A stretch of 64,000 nucleotides of DNA from Typhlomys cinereus (lineage: Eukaryota > Chordata > Mammalia > Rodentia > Platacanthomyidae): the NCBI GenBank assembly GCA_023101885.1, contig JALPQD010000087.1, forward strand, positions 3,953,951 to 4,017,950, given 5' to 3'. Made by a program: the position numbers and the translations under genes. Below, in pieces: positions 1 to 12,440 of this stretch. Position 1 is the first letter of the stretch, and each line of letters starts with the position of its first letter. Below the pieces are notes generated by a model that was given only the letters and a program-made list of their open reading frames with translations, did no database searches and had not been told where the DNA came from.

Positions 1-59
1 TAAGTCAGGGCAGACAGCCACATGGCTGGAGGATTCCTGAAGAGTCTCTCTTCTCCCAG

Positions 60-224
60 TCTTCTGTTTTGTGGTTCCTTTTTTCTGGTCCACTTCTGGG
101 AGGTTCCAATTGGACCTAGGGCTGGTGTTTGTATTGTAAATGTATTGATCAGATAATCTCTTCAGGTGGTCCCAGGTGTTAATGCCAGGTGTGTCAAGTT
201 GACAGCCAAGATTAACTATCACAG
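60..224 (+). repeat. 3' end of an LTR-like rodent interspersed repeat
   Basis: The segment ends in GTGTCAAGTTGACAGCCAAG followed by a TTAACYATCACAG-type terminus, which I recognise as the 3' end of a common rodent medium-copy repeat. Related copies in this window lie near 2640-2942 and 43990-44335. The 5' part is too worn to place the start precisely. Class (probably LTR-derived) is inferred; I do not assign a family name. Confidence 0.4.
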
Positions 225-739
225 ACCTCCTCTCTCTCCTCCATCCTGTCGACCCAAATATGCACTGTTGGAAAACGCAGTGCTACGAGTCCCCTCAATG
301 TGGTGAGGCAGCAGGGAGGCCCCTCGGTGGGGGGGCATTTCAGAGACGGACATACTGCAGTTGTTCAGAAGGGGGTATATTGGTGTCACTGTTCCCCCTG
401 TGGAGGCGAGGCCAGCAAGCTAGTGTGGACAGAGTGTGAAGATGAGCAAGGACACAGGCCGGCTGGCAGCAGCTTGTTCCCTTGAAGTTTCACATGTCAG
501 GCAACCTGCCAAGATTATTCCTGGTTTGGACCTAAGTGCCCACACTTTGGTCCTAAGTGGCATCAGTGTGTGACTGCGTGTGACTTTGTAGAGCAACCTC
601 TGGAGACGCTGAGACACAGATGTCTTCTGTTCATACATTGGCATCATGGTCTAGAGTCCTTCATCAAAGGACATCAGCATGCGACAGCTCCACATCCACC
701 ATGAGCAACGTTTTCATTTTAAATTCTTCTTCCTTTAAT

Positions 740-895
740 GAAAATTGCTACTTACTGAATACCTCTACAAGAGAGATCCCTCAAGAAGGCATGTTAGAAC
801 CATTATCTCATTTAATAATTGCACAAATATCGATGATCTACCAACATTTTTAACTCCATTTTAGAGATACGCAAGGACACAGAGCACTGTGGACT
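740..895 (+). repeat. MIR SINE fragment
   Basis: The order CATTATCTCATTTAAT, then CTCCATTTTAGAGATACG, then ACACAGAG matches the MIR core and its right side (cattatctcatttaatcc / ccattttacagatgaggaaac / gcacagag). Divergence is high, as expected for an ancient mammalian SINE. There is no coding content. Confidence 0.55.
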
Positions 896-2140
896 CAGAA
901 GGTCGTCGGAACAGAATGTGTGCCTAGGGATTCTAGCTGTGACTGCAGAACTTTTTAGCACCACAGCTTACATCTGCCCTCCGAGAAGAATAAGCAACAG
1001 AATAGAGTGCAATACATCATCTTGAATGTCCCATATTCATTTTTGGTTCAAAGTACTATTTCCACTTAGACTTGAGTAACGAAGGTTCTATTTGTACCAA
1101 AAAGAAAACTTTCTCAGCATGTACTGTTGGATGCAAAGAGGGTGACCCTTGAGGTGATTAATGTCTAGTGTCAAAGATAGAGCGAATGCAAATAAATGCA
1201 TTAGACCTCGGGTGAGAGGAAGACAAGGCAAGTAATTCAACATCTCCATCTCCAGCTATCAGCTGTACAAGCAGCAAGCTGAGAAGGCTCAGGCAAGCAA
1301 GATCTGTGAAACAATCTTTGGAATCTGCTCTTCCTTCCTTACTTCAGAACCGACAGAACACTTAGTGAAAACGTGAATGACAATAAAATTGAATTTTAAA
1401 GATGTGAGTTTCAATGAAATGTCAAATGTTAATCAAATAAAGCACATTTTCATGGATTCTACAGACAGTTAGAAATGTCTAGCATTTGAAAATATACTAT
1501 TCATTCCCCCTGATAATACTGTGTAAAGTCTCCAGCCAACATTTTTATTATGTATGGTAGGAACTACTTCTGATGCTATAGAAAAGAAGACGTATAAACA
1601 CTGAGAAGGATCATTTCTCAGACTTCATTCCCCAAGGAAGGACTAGGTACACCAAAATAAACGAAAACAGAGCACAGATGTTGGGTGTACAAGATGCAAG
1701 GAATGAGAGGCAAAGGGTTATTTTTTATTTCTCAAATTGTAATGTGAATGGTTATAAGCAAATTATTAAATAGATATTTAGAAGAAATATTTAGAAGTCT
1801 AATAACATTATGACTAACCAACAATCACAAAAATTCATTTATTTTATTTTAAGTGTTACCTATTTCATTACACAGCCTATAGAACGTACATAAATACTAC
1901 ACAGCATGCATAAAGTTATACACAGTATAGCTCTATTTTAAAATGGAGTAAATACATCTAAAAGGATTGATACAAATGTAACATCCCAAATGCATTACTG
2001 CCAGGATTGTTTTGTACCACCTGATTCTACTTGCATGATGTAAATAAGTTATTACATCCTCATAACAATCCATGTCAATGGCAAAGTAAATAAACACAAT
2101 GTCTTCTAATAAAATAAAGCATAGAGGTTGAAGTTGGTAT
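896..2140. other. Unique AT-rich DNA, no gene seen
   Basis: No repeat family, splice-like structure or long open frame is recognisable here. The sequence is AT-rich and stop codons are dense in all frames. Confidence 0.5.
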
Positions 2141-2213
2141 AGACTTAAGATAGACTCATGACTATAACCTGTGTGTATGCATGCACATGTATATGTGTAT
2201 TTTTGTATGTGTG

Positions 2214-2216
<3 letters not shown>

Positions 2217-2255
<39 letters not shown>
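2217..2255. repeat. (CA)n microsatellite
   Basis: An uninterrupted CA run of about 19 dinucleotides, flanked by TG/TA-rich DNA at 2170-2215. The open frames across it on both strands are repeat artefacts. Confidence 0.97.
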
Positions 2256-2258
<3 letters not shown>

Positions 2259-2639
2259 GGTTGCATACCCGTGTGTGCACATATCGATGCACACATTTAT
2301 CTCATGCACATTTTTGTTAGTATTCATGAACAGTGTTCTTTTGAACAGAACAATGATGATTCTAAGGTACCAAAGATAATGAGAAGTCAAAGTGGTCCAA
2401 AGTTTTTTCTGCTAAAAGCAAAGTCTCCACCCAAGAAAAGTCAACAAAGCCACGGATATTTTTACCTTCATATTTTCCACCAAGAGCTGTTCTGAAACTC
2501 TTGAGCAAATGTCCAACATGTCCTGTTGCAAGTTACCTGCATACTGCTGTTAAATTCATGACCAAGCAATTTAGGGGCTCTTTAGTGGTTTTATTCTTGT
2601 TTATGATTCTGCTTACAGATCATAATACAACTTGGCAGA

Positions 2640-2942
2640 AAATTCATACAACATTAGGAGCCGCAGAAACTGGACACTCCTCATCCTCAGGAATTGCCAA
2701 GAGAGGGACCAGCCTCACTTTCCGGAATGCCTATATGTCCAAGTATTTAGTATGCCAACTTTTTAGCCAGCTGGCTCCATCTTTTCCTCCTATCCAGAGA
2801 ACAGTCCCACCCACTGCGGGCTGGGCCTTCCCACATCATATCAATAATCGCTCTCTGACTTGCCTTGACTATCAATCCTTCACTGATGAGCCCAGAGCTA
2901 AGCCTGTCTTTGTCAAGTTGACATGTGTACCTAACTGACACA
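2640..2942 (+). repeat. LTR-like rodent interspersed repeat
   Basis: The segment contains the landmark CCCACCCACTGCGGGCTGGGCCTTCCCACATCA followed by TGTCAAGTTGACATGTG near the 3' end, in the order typical of a frequent rodent medium-copy repeat. The 5' boundary is uncertain. The overlapping 145-codon frame at 2501-2938 is derived from the repeat and has no domain I recognise. Confidence 0.5.
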
Positions 2943-3511
2943 GGTACTTTCCTTATAATGCCTATTAAAGTTCCCACAAAAGCATTGTTGTGCAAGGAAC
3001 TGTGGGGTTCATCTGCTCTTTTCCTTTTCATCATTTTCATTCCCTACAACACACTGGCTGAGATGCCCTTCCCCACACTCCAGAATGTTCTTCTCCCCCA
3101 TGCAATGCCTGTGTTCTCTTCCACCTAGCTGTCATGCAGTTTCTTTCGAACTCAGATCTCCCAGGAATTACTCAGTCTAAACATTACAACCGGCTTTCTC
3201 TCCCTTGAGTCTCCTCGTGATGAGTGACATGTCACATCTCCATCCTGTTTCTTTCTGTATCCACATCCTTCAACATAAGTTTTCAGACGATGCAGACTTT
3301 TTCATTCAATTCTTGTTGTGTTACATTGAAGTCAGCGACATGTACCATCTGGAACCTGTCCTCACTGTGGACAGTACAAAGCCCATTGTGATTCCATTTC
3401 ATAGAGAATCTCAATTTGTATCTGCTACGTTTTAATAGCAATTCAATAGCAAGCAACAGAATTCCTTTGCACTAAGGTACACCCCATTAAGTCAAGTTAG
3501 AGGAAAATACC

Positions 3512-3584
3512 CCCTCTCTATATATCTATCTCTATCTGTCTCTATCTCTCTCCCTGTCTCTCTCTCTCTCTGTCTCTCTCACTC
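3512..3584. repeat. CT-rich (TATC/TCTC) microsatellite
   Basis: TATC and TC dinucleotide/tetranucleotide blocks run for about 70 bases with TG interruptions. It lies directly next to the antisense L1 3' end. Confidence 0.9.
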
Positions 3585-3595
3585 TGAAGCTTTTT

Positions 3596-4044
3596 AAAAT
3601 ATTTATTTATTTTTCCCCAATCATATAAGTTTAATAGGTACCCCAGTCCCCTCCCTCCTTCCACCCCTCTCCAGTCCCCCTTCACCCTCACCCCCTTTTC
3701 CCCTTCCTTTCACTCCCCTCCCACCCCTTCTCTCAGTGTCTCACCCTTCTCCCCCTCCCATTCCCTGGAGCATTCTTTTGTGTGAATGCCAAACTTCCCT
3801 CTGAGTCCTCCACTCTAGTGAGGTATAAGGACTCAGTGGCATTGCCCAGAGCCCTTCTTGGTCTCCCCTTTAATATGGTAACAGGGGGGGTTATTCTGTG
3901 CTACATTATCTACCTCCAACTTGCAGCCTGGCCCATAAACATTCTTCCCTCCTATTTCTAAACACACACAAAGACTGGAAGAGTTGAGATATTTGGCCAA
4001 TGGAATCCTGCTGTCTGTACGCAGCTCTGTGGGTATCACTCCAC
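3596..4044 (-). mobile_element. L1 3' UTR fragment, antisense
   Basis: Read on the - strand, this runs into a G-rich polypurine tract and an AT-rich tail, the usual layout of a rodent L1 3' UTR. It aligns by eye with the sense L1 3' UTR at 46730-46880: the shared order is AAGGGGAG, CTGGGMAATGCCA, a GAGTYCTTATACCTCA-like stretch, GAGGACT, TCTGGCAT-like sequence, then GGGATGGGAGGGGGAG. It is therefore another copy of the same or a closely related L1 subfamily. A SINE begins immediately after it at 4062. Confidence 0.75.
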
Positions 4045-4061
4045 AGAAGCCTAAGCAGTGA
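4045..4061. repeat. Left target-site duplication of SINE at 4062
   Basis: AGAAGCCTAAGCAGTGA here is repeated after the SINE at 4302-4318 as AGAAGCCTGAGCAGTGA, a 17-bp match with one mismatch. Confidence 0.9.
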
Positions 4062-4301
4062 GGCTGGAGAGGTGGCTCAGGGGTTAAGCCTCTGCCTTGC
4101 AGGAGGAAGGTCCTGAGTTTGGATCCTAAACCTGGGCGGAAGCGGGGGCGGCCTGCGTTTCTGGTCCAGGTAGGGCGGAGCCTGTGAATCCCGGCAAAGT
4201 AAACAAGGAGGAGGTTGAGGCGTCCATGGTGGTTCTACACACACGTGCGCACATGCATACACGCACAATTGAATACATAATAAATAATAAAAAATTTTAA
4301 A
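4062..4301 (+). mobile_element. tRNA-derived SINE, family A, copy 1
   Basis: The head has pol III box A-like TGGCTCAGGGGTTAAG and box B-like GAGTTTGGATCC, so it is tRNA-derived. The body carries GCGGGGGCGGCCTG and AACAAGGAGGAGG, then a degenerate CA stretch and an AATAATAAA tail. Compared with the copies at 18858 and 53444, it lacks about 20 bases between two GGTTCT words just before the CA stretch. A 17-bp target duplication flanks it, so it moved by L1-type target-primed reverse transcription. Confidence 0.9.
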
Positions 4302-4318
4302 AGAAGCCTGAGCAGTGA

Positions 4319-5450
4319 AAATTTCATGACTGCTGACCAGGAGTCTGGCAGGAGAAAAGAGACCTCTGGAGAGCTGACAACACCCCAAAAGCCTTATTTT
4401 TCCATTTTCATATCCCAGACCATGTCTTGGATGGACATCCTCAGTACAGGTATCCCAAGAAGAAGGAAAAAAATCACATTTCTTCAGTGCATAGTGTGGT
4501 TATTGTCTTAGAAATATCCGTCTGTATGACTTGAGGGGAGGAAAAGTCATGAGGAAAAATAAGGAAGCTAGCCGCATGTAGCCACATGTAGCTCTGCAGA
4601 GATCTGGGCTGCCCTGTTGCCTTACCACTATTGAGTGGCTGGTTTTTATTCTTTGAATCAAACAGTCAGATACTGGGATGGGAGTCAGTGAGCGCAGAAC
4701 AGGGACACCATCTGTCTTCATTCCTTTGGAAAATTCTTTTCCAGCTTTGCTGGGAGCAATTTCATGCAAGAAAAACAAATTAACTTCAAGCATGCTCTCA
4801 ACTAGCTGTTTCAACCATATAGTCAACAGAGGTATGAGAACAGGTAAGTAGATGGAATTGGAAGCCCCAGGATGTGCGTGCTGAGCCTAGCTGTTTCTTT
4901 CTGTGGACACAGTGTGAAATTAACAACACTACCTCAGACGCCACTGTTTCTATTAGTTTAAAATACTGTAATGTAGATAAGCACACCAGAGTGTGTTTAG
5001 AGACTAGAGCTAGAATCCATGGCTGGGCTCTTCAGGAATCAAATTCAGATTTATTTGCTTCATTAGTGAGAAATCTAATTTCATGTGAGGCTGTAGAATT
5101 CATTCCAGTGACACAGGGCATGTGGATTTTTTCCTCTCCAGAAGTTCAATATCACCTAATGGGAACAATACTTAAAATGCAACTGTTCTAAAATGTCTTG
5201 GTGAATGGTTCCCCAAGAATTGGCCCAATTTCTTTATCGCTGCATTCAAGTAAGTTCACTACTTTATTAAGACTTCAGGCTCTTTGTTGCCAAGAGGAAA
5301 AAAAAAATAACAGTGTAAAACAAACAATGAGAGTTGGGTTTTTAAATAAGTTTGGGTTGACTTAGGCTGTCCAAAATTTGGTTTGGAAGAAACCAAACAT
5401 TACTCAACCTTCTAGACAGAGAGTAATTGTGTCAGACTACTCTTATAAGA
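4319..5450. other. Unique DNA, no gene seen
   Basis: Open frames of about 105-110 codons occur on both strands at 4500-5191, but none shows a recognisable domain. I see no repeat family. A strong donor-like ACAG/GTAAGT at about 4842 has no convincing acceptor partner. Confidence 0.4.
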
Positions 5451-5454
5451 TTTT

Positions 5455-5565
5455 TTCAAGATAGACTCTATGACTCAGAATGGCTTCATGTTAGTCCTCT
5501 GTCCTCCAACTCTCAAGCTCTGACATGATTACATATATGAAGCCCTGTGCCTGCCTCACGCCTAA
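5455..5565 (-). mobile_element. Old B1-like SINE fragment
   Basis: On the + strand the order is TTTTTTCAAGATAGACTCTATG, then CCTCTGTCCTCCAACTCTCAAG, then GCCTGTGCCTGCC-like sequence. This is the reverse complement of a worn 7SL-derived B1 monomer. Confidence 0.45.
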
Positions 5566-6943
5566 CATTTAATAAGTTTTTTAAAAAAGCCAAATCCTCC
5601 CAGTTACTTCAGTAGGTTTTCTCTAAACACGTCTGAACTTTCTCAGTGTATATAAATAATGATCTCCAAGACAATAGTTTTAGGGTAGCTTCAGGGACTG
5701 GGGGCTGTGTGTCACCTACATCATCAGCTGCTGCATAGTGAAATATTTCCTGTAGAAAACAAGTAGTGTTTTCCTTTGTGATATTTTAGGCTATCCAGTT
5801 ATATACATGAGCACCATAGAGTAAACACTTAAGATTCCATTAGACAGAGGTAATTAGGGTGACATAAGTTGAGTAGGAGAGAAAGAGGTGGGGGGTTCCC
5901 AACTCAACACTAACTCCATCATAAACTCCACCATACAGTTCACGTTCCAAAGGACACACACCCAGGGGATATTTGAGACATCATCTTTAGAAATGACTTG
6001 CTTTTTCCTCTCTGCTTTTGTTTCTCCACTGCATCAGTTTCGCTCAATAGTTAAACATTAAAGGATACAAAAGGGAAACACAATTGCCAATCTCGATTAT
6101 CCATCCTGCCTCTCACTTTTGACAACTCTCCATCACCCGAGGTCTGACTCCTTGTCCATATGTTTGGTCCATTTCTTCTTACTCTGGAGAATGACGGGTC
6201 ACCACCATCCATCCACCCACACTGCACTTTCTGAGGTTATGATGAAGCCGGGGGTTACTCTTCTTTGAAACATCTCAGCTCTTTCAACCCTCCCCAGAGG
6301 CGCCATTCGAGCTCTTTAATCATCTTTGTGGCTCCCTTTTCCTCTCTTTTGTAAGTTCCCAGTATTCCCAGGAGGCTCAGAGCCCGACTCTCATAATATC
6401 ACCCTCTCTCTCATCTGCCGTCCTGTGGTGGGACCTCTGGGTTTGGCTTCTCCTGTGACCTCCACTGTGGATGGTTTCAGGGTAAACATTGTGCTGTTTT
6501 ATTTCATGAGAAGCGGTCTGTCTCTTTGCTTGTTGAAGCATTTGTGACCATCACCATTCCCTACATAACGAGGTACACCAAGGATGCATCTGCCGGTCCT
6601 GTTGCTATTTTGCTCACTGAAGTTGTTTGAGCCATCAGAGCACCCAAACACTGATAGAAGATAAACTCTTTTCCATTCTGATCTTCCTTGTTTAAAAGAC
6701 TCTGGGTACCACATCTAGAGTAGAATGTAACCATTTCCAGTAGAACTTTAAACCTCTGATTCTTCTCTGCATTGACTGAAGAGGAAATTAGGTCCTTGTT
6801 AGTAAATATTGGCCAACTTTGCAATATGGAAATACATGATCTTATCCCTCCAAGCTATGCCAAAGACAAGAGGGTAAAGAAAAACTGATTTATCCTTTAA
6901 TTAAACACACTTGTATTAGAAGTCGCTCCTTGGAACACAGGAC
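5566..6943. other. Unique AT-rich DNA, no gene seen
   Basis: No recognisable gene or repeat family. Frames of 60-90 codons at 6326-6824 occur on both strands and look like chance. Confidence 0.4.

Positions 6944-6992
<49 letters not shown>
6944..6992. repeat. (CA)n microsatellite
   Basis: About 24 uninterrupted CA units, followed by ATACATGCATACATGCATAG. Confidence 0.97.
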
Positions 6993-6996
<4 letters not shown>

Positions 6997-7284
6997 ATAC
7001 ATGCATACATGCATAGTTCAGTATTTCTTAAGGTTGGAAAAAGGACTAAGGATTAAGTGGGAACCTATGAAACACTACACTTAGACTCTCCAGGTAATAT
7101 TTGTAAGCCATACAGGATAAAATGATGATCAATACATTATTATTCCAGACAGATCTTAGGAGAATTGAAGTCATAAAAAGAATAAGAATAAAAAAGAAAT
7201 CTTTTGTTAAACTTGTTCACAGAAAACAGCTCAGTGAATTTATTCAGCATATTTTCTTAGATTCTGAGTTAAACATCAAAACCA

Positions 7285-7400
7285 TACCATGCACTAATTA
7301 AATTCATTCATTAATGTTTGCGTATTAAGTGTCTATGATATGGCAAGGTTTATTCTAGATTTTGGCAAAGACACAATCTCTGCCCTCATGTAAGTCTGAC
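7285..7400 (+). repeat. L2 LINE 3'-end fragment
   Basis: TTCATTCATTAATGTTTG, AAGTGTCTATGATATGGCAAG, TTATTCTAGAT and ACAATCTCTGCCCTCATGTAAG follow the order of the L2 3' region (attcattcaacaaatatt, cctactatgtgccaggc, ttctag, ccctgccctcatggagct). It is highly diverged, consistent with an ancient element. Confidence 0.6.
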
Positions 7401-7771
7401 TAATATTAGTGTATTGTATATTTACATGTGGGTAGATTCCATCTGCTAATATTTTAGTAAAAATTCTGTGTTGTGTTAGTGAGAAACATGGTTCTGAATA
7501 TGTTGTTCTTTACTGTCTTTGCCTAGTTTGGCTATAACAGCATTGCTGATTTTTATAGCACAAATTGGTAGCGTACCTTCTCTCTTCTATATCCTGGGAG
7601 AGATTGGAGAACAAAAGATGTTGGCAATATTGTTATTTTCAAACATTTAGTGTGACTATTGAGAAAGTGTATAAGCCAAACAGACTCAGAGGATACTGGA
7701 GCTATTTACAGAAAGCTGTCTTGGATGAGCGGGTAAACATAAATAGATAATAATGTTTTCACACACACAGG

Positions 7772-7774
<3 letters not shown>

Positions 7775-7819
<45 letters not shown>
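7775..7819. repeat. (CA)n microsatellite
   Basis: About 22 uninterrupted CA units, preceded by a shorter CA run at 7761-7769. Confidence 0.97.
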
Positions 7820-7822
<3 letters not shown>

Positions 7823-10800
7823 ACATGTAGAATAGCTCCTGGTATGTGTGCATAGTCAGTCATCACTACTTCCTTTTCCTTTTCCTCTCAGCCCAACATC
7901 TATGGAGGAAAGAGAAAGAATTCAGACTGATGCTGTAGGTAAGAAGTGAGTGAACCTGGAACTGATTGAGCCACTGATTGCGGCTGGGCAGCTGCCCTGT
8001 GCTCCACGCAACGGCCTAGAGTAGAAGCCACCGTTCAGCAGGGCAGGTTCACAGGGACCCACAGGTGGACGCTCCACGCGCTGCTCCATTCCTAATCTCT
8101 AGAACCCATCTCTTCCCTCGTTCCTCCCCCAGCCTCCTCAGCCATCTTGGATTCAGACGCACTTCCTTGCCCTGCTACACGGAAGCTTTCTTCCATGAGG
8201 AAGGGCATAGCGTTACATTGCTTTTCTCCCAGGTTGTTCTTGACTCATCCCTCGAGTCCATGTGTTGTCTACTCCAGGTACCTCTTCACGTATTTGTCTT
8301 TGCTCTTTATATCACACTGAGGAAATTTGAAAGTACTCTGCAAAGACTCATAGGTTCTCAAATACCTCACAATTCTGTTTTTCCCCAAATTTTATCACAG
8401 CTTTTATTAAGAATATTATGAATATTGATGTCCAGATTTGATCATGCAACAGTGTGAATATAGACACACTACAAATACTTACACTGTCATTTTATATCAC
8501 TGTAAATAAAAAAAAAAATCACAACTCTCACTTCAAAGGGATAAAAAAGAAGTTAATTCTGGAGCCAAATATGAGTGACAATGGCCTGGAAACACAGATA
8601 GGGTTACCCCCAAACTCCATAGCCTGCTCTGGTAACAGTTTCCTTGGGTTTTATACTCACGGAACAAAGAAAAGCATAAATAGAGACACTTTAAATATGT
8701 TAGTGGAAACATCAGATAGAAAGGTTACAGCGAAGTCGGGAGATCTCTGTTACAGGATAAATGCTATCTGAGGGTCTTCTTAACCTTTTGGTTGATGGAA
8801 ATCGGGGGTCTTCTAAATTACTTTCAGAAGGTTTCACCCAAGAGTCCAAGGATGTCAGGACAGACACAAGGAAGGGCAAGGACGGGCCATCAAGGGCGGC
8901 GTAATGATCGCCAAGATAACATATAGTTAATTTAGGCTCTGAACCTGCACCATTCTAATGCACCCAGCAGTCATTGCAATTCTAAATCAGAGCAGCTCCT
9001 TTTTTGTTGGAATCTAAGCACAAGACCCCAAAGCTCAATTCTGTCAGCAGACTGCAGGTGGAAACTAGTGAAAACATGGGAACAGAGGTAGAAGTATCCC
9101 CGGGCATCTACATAGGGTCTGCTGGGGGTGGGTCTCGGGAGTGAGTGGCACAGACAGCTATGGGGAAAACTTAAGGCTCAAAAGCCAAGATTTGGACATC
9201 TTTCCTCTCAATGAAGGGCTGCTCTTTCTGACAATGCCCACCACATTGTTGGCTCACGATTGGCATCGCTCCTTACGAAACACAGAGGAGTTCTGTTGAG
9301 CCAGAAGGACAGAAATTACATCACACGCAGGAAAATGAACAGAACTGGAGGTCATCAAGTTAAGTGACAGAAGCCAGACTCAGGTGATAAGCACAGTATG
9401 TTTTCTCTCCTGTGTGCACTCTAGATTGTGCCTTTAAAACATGAAGATAGAAAAGAAGCTATTGGGGAGAGATGGATTGAAGAGGTTGTGGAGAAGTCAA
9501 AGTGGAATACGGGGTAAAATATGATCAAAAGGCTTTGCATATGTGTAAGCAAATGTTTCTGAGAGGCATTGTTTTGTGTAATTAACATGTGCTGCTTAGG
9601 AGAGAACAAGATATTTACAGTGAGAGGAAAGAGAGAGAGAAGAGACATCACATTAGGAGATGTGTTATCCCCACGCCTTTCCCCTTTTTGAGCTCTGGGG
9701 GGGTCCACTGACCCATCACCTCCTCAACCAAATGTTCAGAAATGTCAAAATAATCGGAGCAATTCCATCTGAAAGAGCTGGGTGAAGACGACCAGACAGA
9801 GAATGAAGGGATTGAGACATAAATCCTACGTCCATTATCCTGGCTCAGTGTCTCGTTCAACAGGACTAGTACACACAAGACTTTAATTCCCAGCACCAAT
9901 AATATTAGCAATAATAATGATGGTGATGATGTATAATAAGGAGTATTGCAAGGTTAACCTGATACAGCCGTGTAAACGCTGATAGAGTAAAATACATTAC
10001 TTTCTTAAGCATTCTTCTTTTTGCTGACTGGAAAGAACATCGAAGACTTTGGCCCATTTATTTTTAGAAGAGTCAAGCTGTTTATGCAGGGCTGGGCAAA
10101 GAGGGTCCCTCTTGCAAACCTCTGTTACGTGATTTGGACTTTAGTGGAGAGAAAAGAAAGAAGATGAGAGAAGCTGGTTGCTGGGTGAGTTTTGTGGCTG
10201 GGGATGGGGTCACCATAGGCTGTAACCCCGTGACAGTGAACCACGTCGGTGCGTTTCTCTCATTCCCGCTTGGAACCGTGGAGAAGACAGTCAGAGAGGG
10301 TCGGAAACTTAGGAGCTGAAGTGGATCATGGGCAGAAGACGATATGCAGCAGAGCATTGTGCTGAAGCGCTGCATGGAAAGGTAGACAACACACTATGGT
10401 CACAGCTGTTCAATCCGCCCCAGATCCGCTATTTTCCCACAGCCTCACAAGTAATTAAACCACCTCCATGCACCCTGCCCACTTTCAGCTCCTCACCAGG
10501 AAAGCTATTGCTCATTTTCCAATGTTCTCACATGTTCCTCTTTCTCTTCCATTCCCACTCCCTTCCGCCACACCCAGAATTGGCTTTGTCGATTCAGATT
10601 TTGGACATTGACTGACTTTTTTTGTCCTAGTCCCCTTTCCAGCCCCCTTTCCAGTGGCGATCTCCTCCGTTTCCACAAGGTTACATTAAAGCTGGAAGTG
10701 CACACGGAGTCCTTACCCTGCTGCTTGCTGCATGTTGGTCATTGCCATGATCATTCGGTTCCGTAAATGAGTCACATACTCTTTCCTGCAGGAAGAACAT

Positions 10801-11397
10801 TCACTGCTTTGACCACACCCCCAATCTGGACCTGCCACACACAATGTTTTGGATCCACAAGGGCCTCGTGTCCAGTGATGATCACATAAGATTGTAAGGC
10901 AGGTGGAAAATCCCTGTGCTTAGTGACAGGGAGCAGATTTAACATCATGGTGTGTCACCTTTTTCCTCGTGGCCTGCTGGGGACAACAACTTTCTATGTG
11001 GCCAGACAACCAATTGATTGATCAATGCATGACCAATCAACAGAAAGAGGCAGAAAACTGTACATGGTGCATGCTTGTTGGCAATACTGCTAAATAGCTG
11101 CTTTGCTGGATTCTGCACTCATTGTATATTCAAATCATTGGAATATGCTCCTCTTACTTAAAGTAAACTGTGTGACATTAGGCAGCAGGCTCCTCCTCCA
11201 CCTCTCATTTCACATGTCTCACTGCCTTGAGAGACTCTGAGGAGAGAGGGTCTTTTATCTGACTCTGACCAAGTCATCTGGAATAGTTCTCGGAACTTAT
11301 GCTATCATTAAGTAATTCACCACTGTAAGTCCACATATGTATTGCATGCATATGCAAGCAGGGATGCTTATGTTTGTGTTTTATATGTGTAAATGTG
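7820..11397. other. Mostly unique DNA, no gene seen
   Basis: Frames of up to 118 codons (for example 8065-8421 +) occur without recognisable domains. A stretch at about 8766-8835 (CTTCTTAACCTTTTGG and following) resembles an ancient interspersed repeat, but I cannot name it. The rest is unassigned. Confidence 0.35.
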
Positions 11398-11451
11398 TAG
11401 GTAAATAATAGATAGATAATAATAGATGGATGACTGATGGCAGAATCATTC

Positions 11452-11496
<45 letters not shown>

Positions 11497-11768
11497 GGCA
11501 GGTGTGAGAGAAATGCACATACAGGCCAGTTACTGTTATTGGTCATACCCTATGGCTATTTCCCAGATAGATGATGGATAGACAGATAATAGATTGGTGA
11601 TAGATATAGATAAATAGATAAGAGATGATGGGTAGAAAAATAGATACATGATATAGTGATAAATGGTGGAGAAATAGGTAAGTAGGTAATACATGGCGAT
11701 AGATAAAAGATAAATGATATTATGGATGTGTACCCAGATTGATTATTTGTGTGTGTGTGTGTGTGTGT
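11398..11768. repeat. GATA-rich compound microsatellite
   Basis: A clean GATA array at 11452-11496 (about 11 units) is followed by degenerate GATA/GATG sequence to about 11715 and a (GT) run at 11749-11768. The serine/tyrosine/isoleucine-rich frames on the - strand are repeat translations. Confidence 0.92.
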
Positions 11769-12014
11769 ACATGTGTGTGAGTATACAGGAGAGGGCACTT
11801 CGTGCGCCTGTGTGTTGTGTGAACACTTTTCCTAGGGAGATGACCTACAGCTGTCTTCCCACCCCAGATAGGAGTTCCACAACAGACCAAAATAGCAATA
11901 AATCAATGCACTTATCAGGCTTCTGTCAGGAGCAAGGTGAGGTTTTCAGACAGGAGCAAGGATGATTCAAGCTCACCACGACATGGTGCACGGCTTCCTC
12001 GTAGCTGCCTAAAT

Positions 12015-12017
<3 letters not shown>

Positions 12018-12083
<66 letters not shown>
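12018..12083. repeat. (TC)n microsatellite
   Basis: Thirty-three uninterrupted TC units, a pure homopyrimidine mirror repeat. Confidence 0.98.
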
Positions 12084-12087
<4 letters not shown>

Positions 12088-12239
12088 CCAAATAATATTC
12101 TTCAGTTCACATATATTCTGGGGCTTCTCCCAAAGACGTGTGTGGCCACAGGCACATGACCCACCCAGCCCCCATCCCTGATGAAAACTACACCAAATCA
12201 ACTGGTGCAGTTTTATTAGCTCAGGACACTGCTTTCTAT

Positions 12240-12440
12240 TCACATAAATTTTCATTTATTTAGCAGAGAGAGAGAGAGAAAGAGAAAGAGCACGTGCATG
12301 CGTGCACATGATGGGGGTCAGATGAGCGTTTTAGAAGTCAGTTGTCTCCTACTACCATGTGAGCTTCTGGGGATCAAACTCCGGTTGGCGGGTTTGTGAG
12401 TTTGCTCCTTACCCCCTGAGCTGTCTTGCTGACCCCACAA
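12240..12440 (-). mobile_element. B2-like tRNA-derived SINE, worn
   Basis: On the + strand the segment runs from TTTATTTAGCAGAGAGAG through GGGGATCAAACTCCGG (reverse of box B) to CCCCCTGAGCTGTCTTGCTGACC (reverse of box A and the 5' end). The order fits an antisense B2-type SINE. No target duplication is visible. Confidence 0.65.
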
